Origin: Campylobacteraceae bacterium
Lineage (GTDB): Bacteria; Campylobacterota; Campylobacteria; Campylobacterales; Sulfurovaceae
NCBI GenBank assembly: GCA_027002755.1
Contig: JALWZI010000092.1
Location: 1-7,046 of the forward strand
Length of the DNA: 7,046 nt
Direction of reading: 5' to 3'
This document shows, one piece after another, positions 1 through 5,882 of the stretch (positions are counted from its first letter, which is position 1; the number at the start of each line of letters is the position of its first letter). The translations under genes were made by a program, and so were the position numbers. Under the pieces are notes generated by a model, which was not told the origin of the DNA, did no database searches, and was given only the letters and a program-made list of their open reading frames with translations.

Positions 1-189
1 GCGTTGCTCGTCGATCCGATGCTCCGCCAGAGCGGTCGTGCTCTTGGTGGGCGTAATGTAGATGCTCACCCGGGAAGGATCGATATGGTCTTTGGTCAGC
101 AGTTGGGAGATCGCCGCCGGAAGGGTTGCCGCGAGGGGGCTGAAGATCCCGGACAGGAGGAGGAAGAGCAGCGCCAGGGTTCGGATCAT
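1..189 (-). CDS. dacB: Probable D-alanyl-D-alanine carboxypeptidase (PBP4/DacB type, peptidase S13), N-terminal fragment
   Basis: An open frame begins with ATG at 189-187 and stays open to the window edge, giving 63 residues. The start MIRTLALLFLLLSG followed by small residues (SPLAA) is a typical Sec signal peptide, with likely cleavage near residue 21. The following stretch, with LPAAISQLL and then VSIYITP, resembles the beginning of mature S13-family PBP4 proteins, just before the PAS-x-x-K nucleophile motif. That motif would lie beyond the edge, so the catalytic serine cannot be seen. Enzymes of this family act in the periplasm, cleaving the terminal D-Ala of peptidoglycan stem peptides and sometimes cross-links. 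The ATG overlaps the TGA of the upstream aminotransferase gene (ATGA, 189-186), which implies co-transcription and translational coupling. A purine-rich GGGAG/GGAGGG stretch lies just upstream. Another secreted protein with a similar N-terminus remains possible because the diagnostic motif is missing. Confidence 0.6.
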   Translation of the reverse strand, partial: MIRTLALLFLLLSGIFSPLAATLPAAISQLLTKDHIDPSRVSIYITPTKSTTALAEHRIDEQR

Positions 190-1361
190 CCCTCCAACTC
201 CCGGTAGGCTGCGCCGAGCCGCCGCATCGCCTCTTCGAGATTGGTCCGGGAGGTGGCGACATTGAGCCGCATGAAGCCGCTGCCCGCTTCGCCGAAACCG
301 ATCCCTGGATTGAGGGCCAGATGTGCCCTGTCGACAAAGAAGTGCTGCAGTGCCTCATCGTCCAGTCCCAGTTCCCGGCAGTCCAGCCAGATCAGATAGG
401 TCGCCTCCACAGGAAGGGGGCGGATCTTCGGTGTTTGTTCCTGCAGAAAACCGCGGACATAGTCGATATTCTCCCGGTAGATCTCCAGCATCGCCTCCAG
501 CCAGGCTTCACCGCCCCGATAGGCCGCTTCCAGTGCGACGATCCCGAAACAGTTGCCGTTGTCCAGCCCCGCCCGCTCGTGGGCCGCCAGATAACGCCGT
601 CGCAGCGAATCGTCGGGGATAATGGCATAGGAGGTGTTGAGGCCGGCGATATGGAAAGTCTTGGAAGGGGCGTGAAGCACCAGGCTCCGCTCCTCCATCC
701 CCGGCAGGGTGGCAAAAGGACGGTGGGGCCGATCGTAGACGATGTCGCTGTGGATCTCGTCGGAGACGACGATCAGATCGTGCATCTCGGCGATCTGCGC
801 GATCTGTTGCAACTCCGTTTCACTCCAGGCCCGGGTGCCGGGGTTGTGGGGGGAGCAGAGCAGGAGCAGCTTCGCCTCGGCCGCTTTGGTCTCCAGGTCT
901 TCGAAATCGATTCGACAGCCTCTCTCTTCCACGATCAGCCGATTCTCCAGGAGTCGGCGTTTATGGCGGCGGACCGCTTTGAGAAAAGGAGGGTAGATGG
1001 GAGTTTGAACGATCACCCCGTCTCCGGGCTCGGTGTAGGCTTCGATGGCCAGATTGAGAGAGATCACCACCCCGTGCTCGGGAACGATCCACTCACGGCG
1101 GATCTCCCAGCCGAAGCGGCGGCGATACCAGTGGATTATGGCGTCGAAAAATCCTTCCCCGTACTCCGTATAACCGTAGACCGGATGCTCAGCCCGTTTT
1201 GCAATCGCCTCCCGAACGGTGCGGGGAGCACAGAAATCGCCGTCCGCCACCCAGAGCGGGATCAGATCCGAACGCCCGAAGCGCTCCTCGAGAGCATCCC
1301 ACTTGCTCGATCCGCTCCCGCGGCGATCGACATAACAGGGCGTATCATCCTGATGTTTCAA
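186..1361 (-). CDS. patB: MalY/PatB-type PLP-dependent C-S lyase (cystathionine beta-lyase family aminotransferase)
   Basis: Fold-type I PLP enzyme of the MalY/PatB family, about 391 residues from the chosen start, the usual family length. Such enzymes cleave the C-S bond of cystathionine or cysteine to give homocysteine or sulfide, pyruvate and ammonia in the cytosol. Visible motifs (numbered from the TTG start) are DRRGSGSSKWD near residues 12-22, typical of the family N-terminus; YGYTEYG at 62-68; SPHNPG with the cofactor-facing Asn at about 173; SDEIHSD with the pyridine-binding Asp at about 201; APSKTFHIAGL with the Schiff-base Lys at about 234; and the substrate-carboxylate Arg in FMRLNVATSR at about 365. 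I prefer TTG at 1361-1359 because GAGG stands 8 bases upstream and DRRG then sits near residue 12, as in relatives. The alternative ATG at 1406-1404 adds 15 unconserved residues and has only a poorly spaced GAGAG. The TGA overlaps the ATG of the downstream dacB-like gene. Exact substrate is not determined. Confidence 0.88.
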   Translation of the reverse strand: MKHQDDTPCYVDRRGSGSSKWDALEERFGRSDLIPLWVADGDFCAPRTVREAIAKRAEHPVYGYTEYGEGFFDAIIHWYRRRFGWEIRREWIVPEHGVVISLNLAIEAYTEPGDGVIVQTPIYPPFLKAVRRHKRRLLENRLIVEERGCRIDFEDLETKAAEAKLLLLCSPHNPGTRAWSETELQQIAQIAEMHDLIVVSDEIHSDIVYDRPHRPFATLPGMEERSLVLHAPSKTFHIAGLNTSYAIIPDDSLRRRYLAAHERAGLDNGNCFGIVALEAAYRGGEAWLEAMLEIYRENIDYVRGFLQEQTPKIRPLPVEATYLIWLDCRELGLDDEALQHFFVDRAHLALNPGIGFGEAGSGFMRLNVATSRTNLEEAMRRLGAAYRELEG

Positions 1362-1411
1362 ATCGACCACCTCATCCGTGCGTGTCAAACTTCCGCACGC
1401 TATCATCTCTC

Positions 1412-1439
1412 AAAATGAAGGCGGGGGTCACCCGCCTTC
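1412..1439 (-). terminator. Candidate intrinsic terminator after secF
   Basis: A perfect 9-bp inverted repeat (GAAGGCGGG at 1417-1425, CCCGCCTTC at 1431-1439) encloses a 5-base loop. Read on the minus strand it is followed by ATTTTG, a short U-tract. It lies about 38 bases after the secF stop and 50 bases before the preferred start of the C-S lyase gene, so it should end or attenuate yajC-secDF transcription. The U-tract is short, so partial read-through into patB-dacB is plausible. Confidence 0.55.
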
Positions 1440-1447
1440 CAAAACTC

Positions 1448-1475
1448 CTCATTCCTAATTCCTCATTCCTCATTC
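1448..1475. repeat. Four-copy tandem heptamer repeat after secF
   Basis: On the plus strand the units are CTCATTC, CTAATTC, CTCATTC, CTCATTC (GAATGAG/GAATTAG on the minus strand). The tract starts 1 base after the secF stop codon and is non-coding on the minus strand. It is preceded on the plus strand by AAAACTCC, the same octamer that precedes the heptamer tract inside lnt (4681-4688). Confidence 0.85.
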
Positions 1476-1476
1476 G

Positions 1477-2448
1477 TCAGATCGTTCCCTGCTCGTACAT
1501 GGCCCGCATCTTCTCTTTCTCCTTCTCCCGCTTGCGCTTCTCTGCCTCTTTGGCCCGGAAAGCCTTCACATCGAAGCCCAGCCACATCAGCAACGGCGAA
1601 GCGATGAAGATCGAAGAGTAGGTTCCCACGATGATCCCCACCAGCATGGTGAAGCTGAAGCCGTAGATGATCTCCCCTCCGAAGAGGAAGAGCGAAAGGA
1701 CCACAAAGAAGGTGGTCAGCGAAGTAAGCACCGTCCGGGAAAGCGTCCGGGTGATCGATTCATTGATGATCCCGGCCAGGTCGGGATCCTTGATCTTCTG
1801 CAGCCCCTCCCGGATCCGGTCGAAGACGATGATGGTGTCGTTGAGGGAGTATCCCAGCAGGGTCAGAAGCGCCGCCAGGATGTCCAGGTTGACCTCCACT
1901 CCCGCCAGGACGATCGCTCCCATGGCGATACTGACGTCGTGCACCAGCGCCAGGACCGACGCCAGAGCGAAGCGCCACTCGAAACGGACCGAAACGTAGA
2001 TCAGGATGCCCAGGATCGCCAGGACCATGGCCATGAGTCCCTTCTCCTTGAGCTCGCTTCCGATCTTGGGGCCGACCATGTCGACGCGGCGGACTTCGAA
2101 GCTGCCGGTATCTTTGAGCATGGTCCGCACCTCGTCCCCCACATCCTTGCCCACGGATTTGGAGCTGCTCTTGGTGCGGATGACCACCTCGGATCGGCTG
2201 CCGAAATAGGTCACGGTGGCGTCTTTGAAGGCTTTGTGCCTGGCCAGATCCTCCCGGATCTTCTTCAGGGGCGCCTCTCCTTTGTATTTGAGCTGGATCA
2301 GGGTTCCCCCGGCGAAGTCGATCCCGTAGTTGAACCCTTTGGTAAAGATGAGCCCCCAGGAGAGCAGGACCAGCACCAGAGAGAGCAGGCCGAATTTCCG
2401 GCTCGCCCCCATGAAGTTGATCGGTTGTTTGTATCTGAACAGTTCCAT
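1477..2448 (-). CDS. secF: Protein translocase subunit SecF
   Basis: Inner-membrane component of the SecDF-YajC complex, which associates with SecYEG and uses proton flow to help pull exported proteins across the membrane. The 323-residue product has the standard SecF plan: a first membrane helix at about 18-36, the GIDFAGG motif at 42-48, a periplasmic domain to about residue 130, then five further membrane helices. VRFEWRF (154-160) and GYSLNDTIIVFDRIRE (199-214) are the conserved SecF signatures; Asp204 aligns with the membrane Asp implicated in proton transfer. The C-terminus (about 297-315) is a highly charged Lys/Arg/Glu cytoplasmic tail. Translation starts at ATG 2448-2446; the Shine-Dalgarno AGGAG overlaps the TAG stop of secD, 5 bases before the start, so translational coupling is likely. 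It is the last gene of yajC-secD-secF. Confidence 0.97.
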   Translation of the reverse strand: MELFRYKQPINFMGASRKFGLLSLVLVLLSWGLIFTKGFNYGIDFAGGTLIQLKYKGEAPLKKIREDLARHKAFKDATVTYFGSRSEVVIRTKSSSKSVGKDVGDEVRTMLKDTGSFEVRRVDMVGPKIGSELKEKGLMAMVLAILGILIYVSVRFEWRFALASVLALVHDVSIAMGAIVLAGVEVNLDILAALLTLLGYSLNDTIIVFDRIREGLQKIKDPDLAGIINESITRTLSRTVLTSLTTFFVVLSLFLFGGEIIYGFSFTMLVGIIVGTYSSIFIASPLLMWLGFDVKAFRAKEAEKRKREKEKEKMRAMYEQGTI

Positions 2449-2456
2449 ATGCTCTC

Positions 2457-4025
2457 CTATGCCTTGATGCCGAACCAGAAGTTCAGCTTCTCCCGCCGGA
2501 TCCTGCCCAGCAGAGCCTGATAGATGCCATGGGTCCCCAGGATCGCCGTCAGCATCGATGCCAGGATACCGATGCTCATCGTCAGGGCGAACCCTTTGAT
2601 GGGGCCCGTTCCGTAAGCATAGAGCACCACCGCCGAGATCAGGGTCGTGACGTTGGCGTCCCAGATCGCGGTGAAGGCGTTGGCGTACCCCTCTTCGATC
2701 GCCTTGGGGATCGAGGCCCCTTCCCGCAGCAGTTCCCGGATCCGTTCGTTGATGATGACGTTGGCATCCACCGCCATCCCCACCGTCAGGACGATCCCCG
2801 CCATCCCCGGCAATGTCAGTGTCGCCCCGAAGAGCGCCATGACCGCCAGGATCAGGAAGAGGTTCGCCACCAGGGCCACATCGGCGATGAGCCCGGCCAT
2901 CCCGTAGTAGATCACCATGAAGATGACCACCACGACAAAGCCCAGGACCAGAGCGATGGTGCTCTGACGGATACTGTCAGCTCCCAGACTGGGACCGACA
3001 CTGCGCTTCTCCATGACGTAGACCGGCGCCAGCAGTGCTCCCGAACGCAGAGCGATGGCCACGTCGTTGGCCTCGTTGAGGGTGAAGTTCCCTGAGATTT
3101 GCCCCGATCCGCCGCCGATCCGCTCCCGGATCACCGGCGCGGAGTAGACCTTGTTGTCCAAGACGATGGCCATCCGTTTGCCCACGCTCTTGCCGGAGAA
3201 ATCCCCGAAGATTTTGGCCCCTTCGCCGTTGAGCTTGAAGTTGATCACCGGCTGGTTGTTCCGGTCAAATCCCACTTTGGCGTCGGTAAGCATGGAGCCG
3301 TCGAGGATGGGGATCGCCTTGAGAAGATACTTCTCCTGGGGGTTCTTCACATCGGGGAGGATCACGTCGCCGTATTTCTTGGCTTCGGCAGGGCTCATGC
3401 TGTAGACCCGTGCCGCCCGATCCTCGTCCACCGCCATCATCTGCAGATGGGCCGCCCGGGCGATCAGCTCCCGGATCCGCTGCTCATCGGCGGGGGTTTT
3501 GATCCCGGGGACCTCCACCAGGATCTTGTCCTCTCCCTGTTTGGCGACGGTAGGCTCAGCCAATCCGAACTGATCCAGACGGTTCCGGATCGTGTCGACG
3601 GCCTGATCGATCGCCTGCTTTTTGGTCCGCTGGACCTCCTGAGGCGTCAGGGTGATCGTGAAGGTTCCCTGATCCTCCAGGATATTGACCCCGGTCAGCT
3701 CTTTTTTCAACAGCTCCTTGACCTTGGGGATGTCATCACTGTCCAGGACTTTGAAGGTCACCTTCTCTCCCTCCGCCGAGAGTTCGTCGATGACGATGTC
3801 GTTGTCCTCCAGAAGATACTTGACGGTCCCCGCGATGGACTTGAGACGGGATTTGATCGCTTCGTCGCTTTTGACCCCCAGGAGCATATGGAGCCCCCCC
3901 TGCAGGTCCAGGCCGAGGGTGATCTTCTTGCCGCTCTCGCTCTGGGTCAGCGAAGGGATCGAAAAGACCACCCCGAAGATGAGGGCGGCGATAAAGATCA
4001 CCACCCGATAGTTGAGCTTCTGCAT
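2457..4025 (-). CDS. secD: Protein translocase subunit SecD
   Basis: Large subunit of the SecDF-YajC complex. The product is about 522 residues, shorter than E. coli SecD (615) but normal for this lineage. It shows an N-terminal membrane helix (about 8-25), the [15 protein letters not shown] signature (about 38-52), a long periplasmic region to about residue 350 containing [25 protein letters not shown] P1 sequence, then five membrane helices. [16 protein letters not shown] (about 417-432) is the conserved SecD motif; its Asp (about 421) corresponds to the proton-relay Asp519 of E. coli as I recall it. The start is either ATG at 4025-4023 or the GTG immediately before it (4028-4026); both are in range of GAGG, which overlaps the TGA stop of yajC. 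Only 8 bases separate its stop from secF. Confidence 0.97.
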   Translation of the reverse strand: MQKLNYRVVIFIAALIFGVVFSIPSLTQSESGKKITLGLDLQGGLHMLLGVKSDEAIKSRLKSIAGTVKYLLEDNDIVIDELSAEGEKVTFKVLDSDDIPKVKELLKKELTGVNILEDQGTFTITLTPQEVQRTKKQAIDQAVDTIRNRLDQFGLAEPTVAKQGEDKILVEVPGIKTPADEQRIRELIARAAHLQMMAVDEDRAARVYSMSPAEAKKYGDVILPDVKNPQEKYLLKAIPILDGSMLTDAKVGFDRNNQPVINFKLNGEGAKIFGDFSGKSVGKRMAIVLDNKVYSAPVIRERIGGGSGQISGNFTLNEANDVAIALRSGALLAPVYVMEKRSVGPSLGADSIRQSTIALVLGFVVVVIFMVIYYGMAGLIADVALVANLFLILAVMALFGATLTLPGMAGIVLTVGMAVDANVIINERIRELLREGASIPKAIEEGYANAFTAIWDANVTTLISAVVLYAYGTGPIKGFALTMSIGILASMLTAILGTHGIYQALLGRIRREKLNFWFGIKA

Positions 4026-4037
4026 CACGGACTATCC

Positions 4038-4307
4038 TCAGGCAGTTTCGATTTTTCGGGCGACGTAACTGCGCTCCAGACGAACGACGGTGTCGTCGTT
4101 GATCTTGATCTTCAGATACTCCTCTTCGGGCTTGACCACCTCGGCGATGAGACCGCCGGCCGTGACGATACGATCGCCTTTTTTGAGAGAGGCCAGCATC
4201 TCCTTGTGAGCCTTCTGCTGTTTCTGCTGGGGACGAATGATCAGGAACCAGAAGATGACAAAGAGTAGAATAAGAGGCAGAAACTGTGCCAGTGCGCCTT
4301 GTGACAT
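4038..4307 (-). CDS. yajC: Preprotein translocase subunit YajC
   Basis: Small single-pass membrane protein (89 residues) that co-purifies with SecDF in E. coli. The sequence has a short periplasmic start, one hydrophobic helix at about 8-24 (LPLILLFVIFWFLII), the hallmark RPQQKQQKAHKEM just after it, and a cytoplasmic domain with LKKGDRIVTAGGLIAEV, the typical YajC fold. Start ATG is at 4307-4305 with AAGGA (4318-4314) 6 bases upstream. It is the first gene of the yajC-secD-secF operon. Its start codon overlaps in position the divergent lnt start region, so its promoter must lie inside the 5' end of lnt. Confidence 0.97.
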   Translation of the reverse strand: MSQGALAQFLPLILLFVIFWFLIIRPQQKQQKAHKEMLASLKKGDRIVTAGGLIAEVVKPEEEYLKIKINDDTVVRLERSYVARKIETA

Positions 4308-4317
4308 GGAGCATCCT

Positions 4318-5664
4318 TTGTGGAAAAAAATTTCGGACTATTTTAGCACTTCCATATTAACAGGGGGCTTGCTGACGGCCCTCGCCGGCTCCGCCTTCCT
4401 CTACCTGGCCCATTGGGGGCTGTCGAACCGCCTCCTCGAGAGCCTCCTGGCCCTCTGCTTTTTCGCCCTGCTCCTGAGCGGCGATCGCCGCCGCTGGTTC
4501 TGGAGCGGCTTCTTCCTCGGCCTGCTCTGGTTCCACTGGATCGGCATCAGTTTTCTCCACTACGGCCACCCCTGGGCCATCCCCTTCGTCGACCTCGCCA
4601 TCGCCCTGATCTACGGCCTCTACTTCTGGATCACCGCCGTCATCGCCGAATGGATAGGCCAACGCATCGGTCATTGGACGAAAACTCCATCCAACTCATC
4701 TTCCATCTTCCATCTTCCATCTTCCATCCTGAAAAGCCTCGCCCTTTTAAGTATGAGCTATGTCCATCCTTTCGGCTTCGACTGGTTCAAGCCTGAACTC
4801 CCCCTCGTCCACAGCTGGTTCGGGGTGGGCAAACTCTCCTTCGCCGCAGTGCTGGCCGGGGTACTCCTGATCCTGACCGCCTTCCGGCTCCCCCGACGAC
4901 AGAAGAGTTCCGGCAAAATTCTGCTCCCCATCGCTGCCCTCGTCTGCTTTCTTGCGGCACTGGATCTCCGTCAACCCCGGATCCTCTCCGGAGACCCGTC
5001 CGGCCGGATCGTACTGGTGACGACCCACGTCCCCGTCGATCTCAAATGGAACTCCGAGCATCTGGGTCCCCAGATCCGAACTGTCTTTGAAAAGATCGAC
5101 GAGGCCATCCGTCGAAAGGCACAGCTGGTGATCCTTCCCGAATCGGTCCTGCCGCTCTTTCTCAATCGGGAGCCCTCCCTGCTGCAGCCGCTGCTGCAAC
5201 GCTCCCGAAAGATCGACATCGTCCTGGGGGCCCTCTACCTCACCTCCGACCGGCAGAACCGGAACTCTGCCTACCTTTTCCATGATGGAAGCTACCGGGT
5301 CGCTGACAAAGCGGTCCTGGTCCCTTTCGGGGAGGCCAATCCCCTCCCCGACTGGGCGGGCCGATGGATCAACCGGATCTTTTTCGACGGGGCCCCCGAT
5401 TACCGGCCCGCCGCCCACCCCGGCACCTTCACCATCGAGGGCAGAAAATACCGGATCGGCGTCTGCTACGAAGGGACCAGCGAACGGCTCTACACCGACC
5501 GGCCCAAGCGCCTGATCCTCCTGAGCAACAACGGCTGGTTCCACCCCTCCGTCGAACCGACGCTCCAGCGCCTGCTTCTGGAATATTACGCCCGAAAGTA
5601 CGGGACCACGATCTGGCACAGCGTCAATATGGCGCCTTCCTATATGATTCAAGCGAAATGGTGA
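4318..5664 (+). CDS. lnt: Apolipoprotein N-acyltransferase Lnt
   Basis: Inner-membrane enzyme that adds the third acyl chain, taken from phospholipid, to the N-terminal Cys of lipoproteins after Lgt and LspA. The first 230 or so residues are hydrophobic membrane helices; the rest is a nitrilase-like periplasmic domain. The catalytic triad is visible: Glu275 in VILPESVLP, Lys331 in ADKAVLVPFGE, Cys383 in GVCYEGTSE, aligning with E. coli Glu267, Lys335 and Cys387. Glu339 of VPFGE is also kept. SYVHPFGFDWF resembles the C. jejuni protein as I remember it. I prefer the TTG start at 4318 (448 residues) because GGAG (4308-4311) lies 6 bases upstream. ATG at 4306 (452 residues) has no Shine-Dalgarno and overlaps the yajC ATG. 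A four-copy heptamer repeat (4697-4724) encodes a Ser-rich insert (residues about 122-139) between membrane helices. The gene is divergent from yajC. Confidence 0.93.
   Translation: MWKKISDYFSTSILTGGLLTALAGSAFLYLAHWGLSNRLLESLLALCFFALLLSGDRRRWFWSGFFLGLLWFHWIGISFLHYGHPWAIPFVDLAIALIYGLYFWITAVIAEWIGQRIGHWTKTPSNSSSIFHLPSSILKSLALLSMSYVHPFGFDWFKPELPLVHSWFGVGKLSFAAVLAGVLLILTAFRLPRRQKSSGKILLPIAALVCFLAALDLRQPRILSGDPSGRIVLVTTHVPVDLKWNSEHLGPQIRTVFEKIDEAIRRKAQLVILPESVLPLFLNREPSLLQPLLQRSRKIDIVLGALYLTSDRQNRNSAYLFHDGSYRVADKAVLVPFGEANPLPDWAGRWINRIFFDGAPDYRPAAHPGTFTIEGRKYRIGVCYEGTSERLYTDRPKRLILLSNNGWFHPSVEPTLQRLLLEYYARKYGTTIWHSVNMAPSYMIQAKW
4340..4348 (-). promoter_or_regulatory. Candidate extended -10 promoter for yajC-secD-secF
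   Basis: Read on the minus strand, TGCTAAAAT (4348-4340) is an extended -10 element: TG, one base, then TAAAAT, one mismatch from TATAAT. It lies about 32 bases upstream of the yajC ATG in a locally AT-rich stretch inside the 5' end of lnt. No convincing -35 box is visible, which fits extended -10 promoters. The implied leader is about 25 bases and contains the AAGGA Shine-Dalgarno. Assignment is by motif only. Confidence 0.4.
4697..4724. repeat. Perfect four-copy tandem heptamer repeat inside lnt
   Basis: Four identical CATCTTC units in a row, followed by a partial unit CATCC (4725-4729). The surrounding stretch (4681-4730) is noticeably less GC-rich than the rest of lnt and encodes a Ser-rich loop. 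Seven is not a multiple of three, so any change in copy number shifts the lnt frame. Loss of one unit exposes TGA at 4730-4732; gain of one leads to TGA at 4794-4796. Confidence 0.95.
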
Positions 5665-5669
5665 TCTAG

Positions 5670-5687
5670 CCTAAAGCAAGCTTTAGG
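5670..5687. repeat. Short inverted repeat just after lnt
   Basis: CCTAAAG (5670-5676) and CTTTAGG (5681-5687) form a 7-bp stem with the 4-base loop CAAG, six bases after the lnt stop. It is followed by a run of A on the plus strand, not T, so it does not look like an lnt terminator. It could stabilise the lnt mRNA 3' end. Function unknown. Confidence 0.45.
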
Positions 5688-5697
5688 AAAAACTGCG

Positions 5698-5769
5698 TCA
5701 TTCCAGACTCGATCCGGAATCCAGAGGCTGAACGGCTACAATGCAGTGGATTATCAAATGCGGGAATGA
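5698..5769. repeat. REP/BIME-like paired palindromic element
   Basis: Two related arms face each other. The left arm (5698-5723) begins TCATTCC and ends GGAATCCA. The right arm (5747-5769) begins TGGATT and ends GCGGGAATGA, so its reverse complement begins TCATTCCCGCA and ends AATCCA. The left arm also folds on itself (ATTCC with GGAAT). About 23 bases separate the arms. This architecture matches interspersed extragenic palindromes of the TCATTCC...GGAATCCA type found between genes in many bacteria. No REP-associated transposase gene is in the window. Confidence 0.6.
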
Positions 5770-5790
5770 AACGATATCCATCCCGTTTTT
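5761..5790 (+). terminator. Candidate intrinsic terminator for lnt
   Basis: CGGGAATG (5761-5768) can pair with CATCCCG (5779-5785) as a 7-bp stem with one bulged A and a 10-base loop, followed directly by TTTTT (5786-5790). It lies about 100 bases after the lnt stop and shares its 5' half with the right arm of the REP-like element. The stem is modest, so the call is moderate. Confidence 0.5.
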
Positions 5791-5837
5791 CCAAGCTCAG
5801 ACAACATAGTTTGGAAGGAGAGATTCAGCCCTGTATT

Positions 5838-5855
5838 GCGGGAATGAATTCCCGC
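5838..5855. repeat. Perfect GC-rich palindrome between lnt and the acyl-CoA ligase gene
   Basis: GCGGGAAT (5838-5845) and ATTCCCGC (5848-5855) form an almost loopless palindrome, or a 7-bp stem with a TGAA loop. It repeats exactly the 12-mer TGCGGGAATGAA (5837-5848) found at 5759-5770, so it appears to be a third copy of the REP-like unit. It lies about 28 bases after the stop of the minus-strand ligase gene but has no U-tract on that strand. It may block exonucleases or act as a weak terminator. Confidence 0.6.
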
Positions 5856-5882
5856 TTCCTGTGAAACACTAATCCAATTTGT

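Noticed and set aside
1383..1388. TTGACA on the minus strand as a -35 box for the lyase gene
   Set aside because: The hexamer at 17-bp spacing reads CGATTT, which is not a credible -10, and any transcript would start at or after the preferred start codon.
321..1418. Long open frame on the plus strand (about 365 codons) opposite the C-S lyase gene
   Set aside because: It mirrors a gene with clear PLP-enzyme motifs; its translation has no recognisable domain and looks like an antisense shadow of GC-rich codon use.
3099..4268. Long open frame on the plus strand (about 389 codons) opposite secD and yajC
   Set aside because: The composition is Asp/His/Leu-rich low-complexity typical of antisense to a GC-rich gene, and it crosses two confirmed genes.
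4266..4271. TAGAAT on the plus strand as a -10 box for lnt
   Set aside because: It is one mismatch from consensus and well placed, but there is no -35 and no extended TG, so it was not listed as a feature.
4697..4724. Possible CRISPR-like or clustered repeat array
   Set aside because: The units are 7 bases with no spacers, so this is a simple tandem repeat.
4747..5652. Open frame on the minus strand (about 301 codons) opposite lnt
   Set aside because: Lnt on the plus strand has its full catalytic triad; the antisense product is Gly/Asp/Val-rich without a known fold.
5670..5687. Hairpin after lnt as its terminator
   Set aside because: It is AT-rich and followed by A rather than T on the plus strand; the structure at 5761-5790 fits better.
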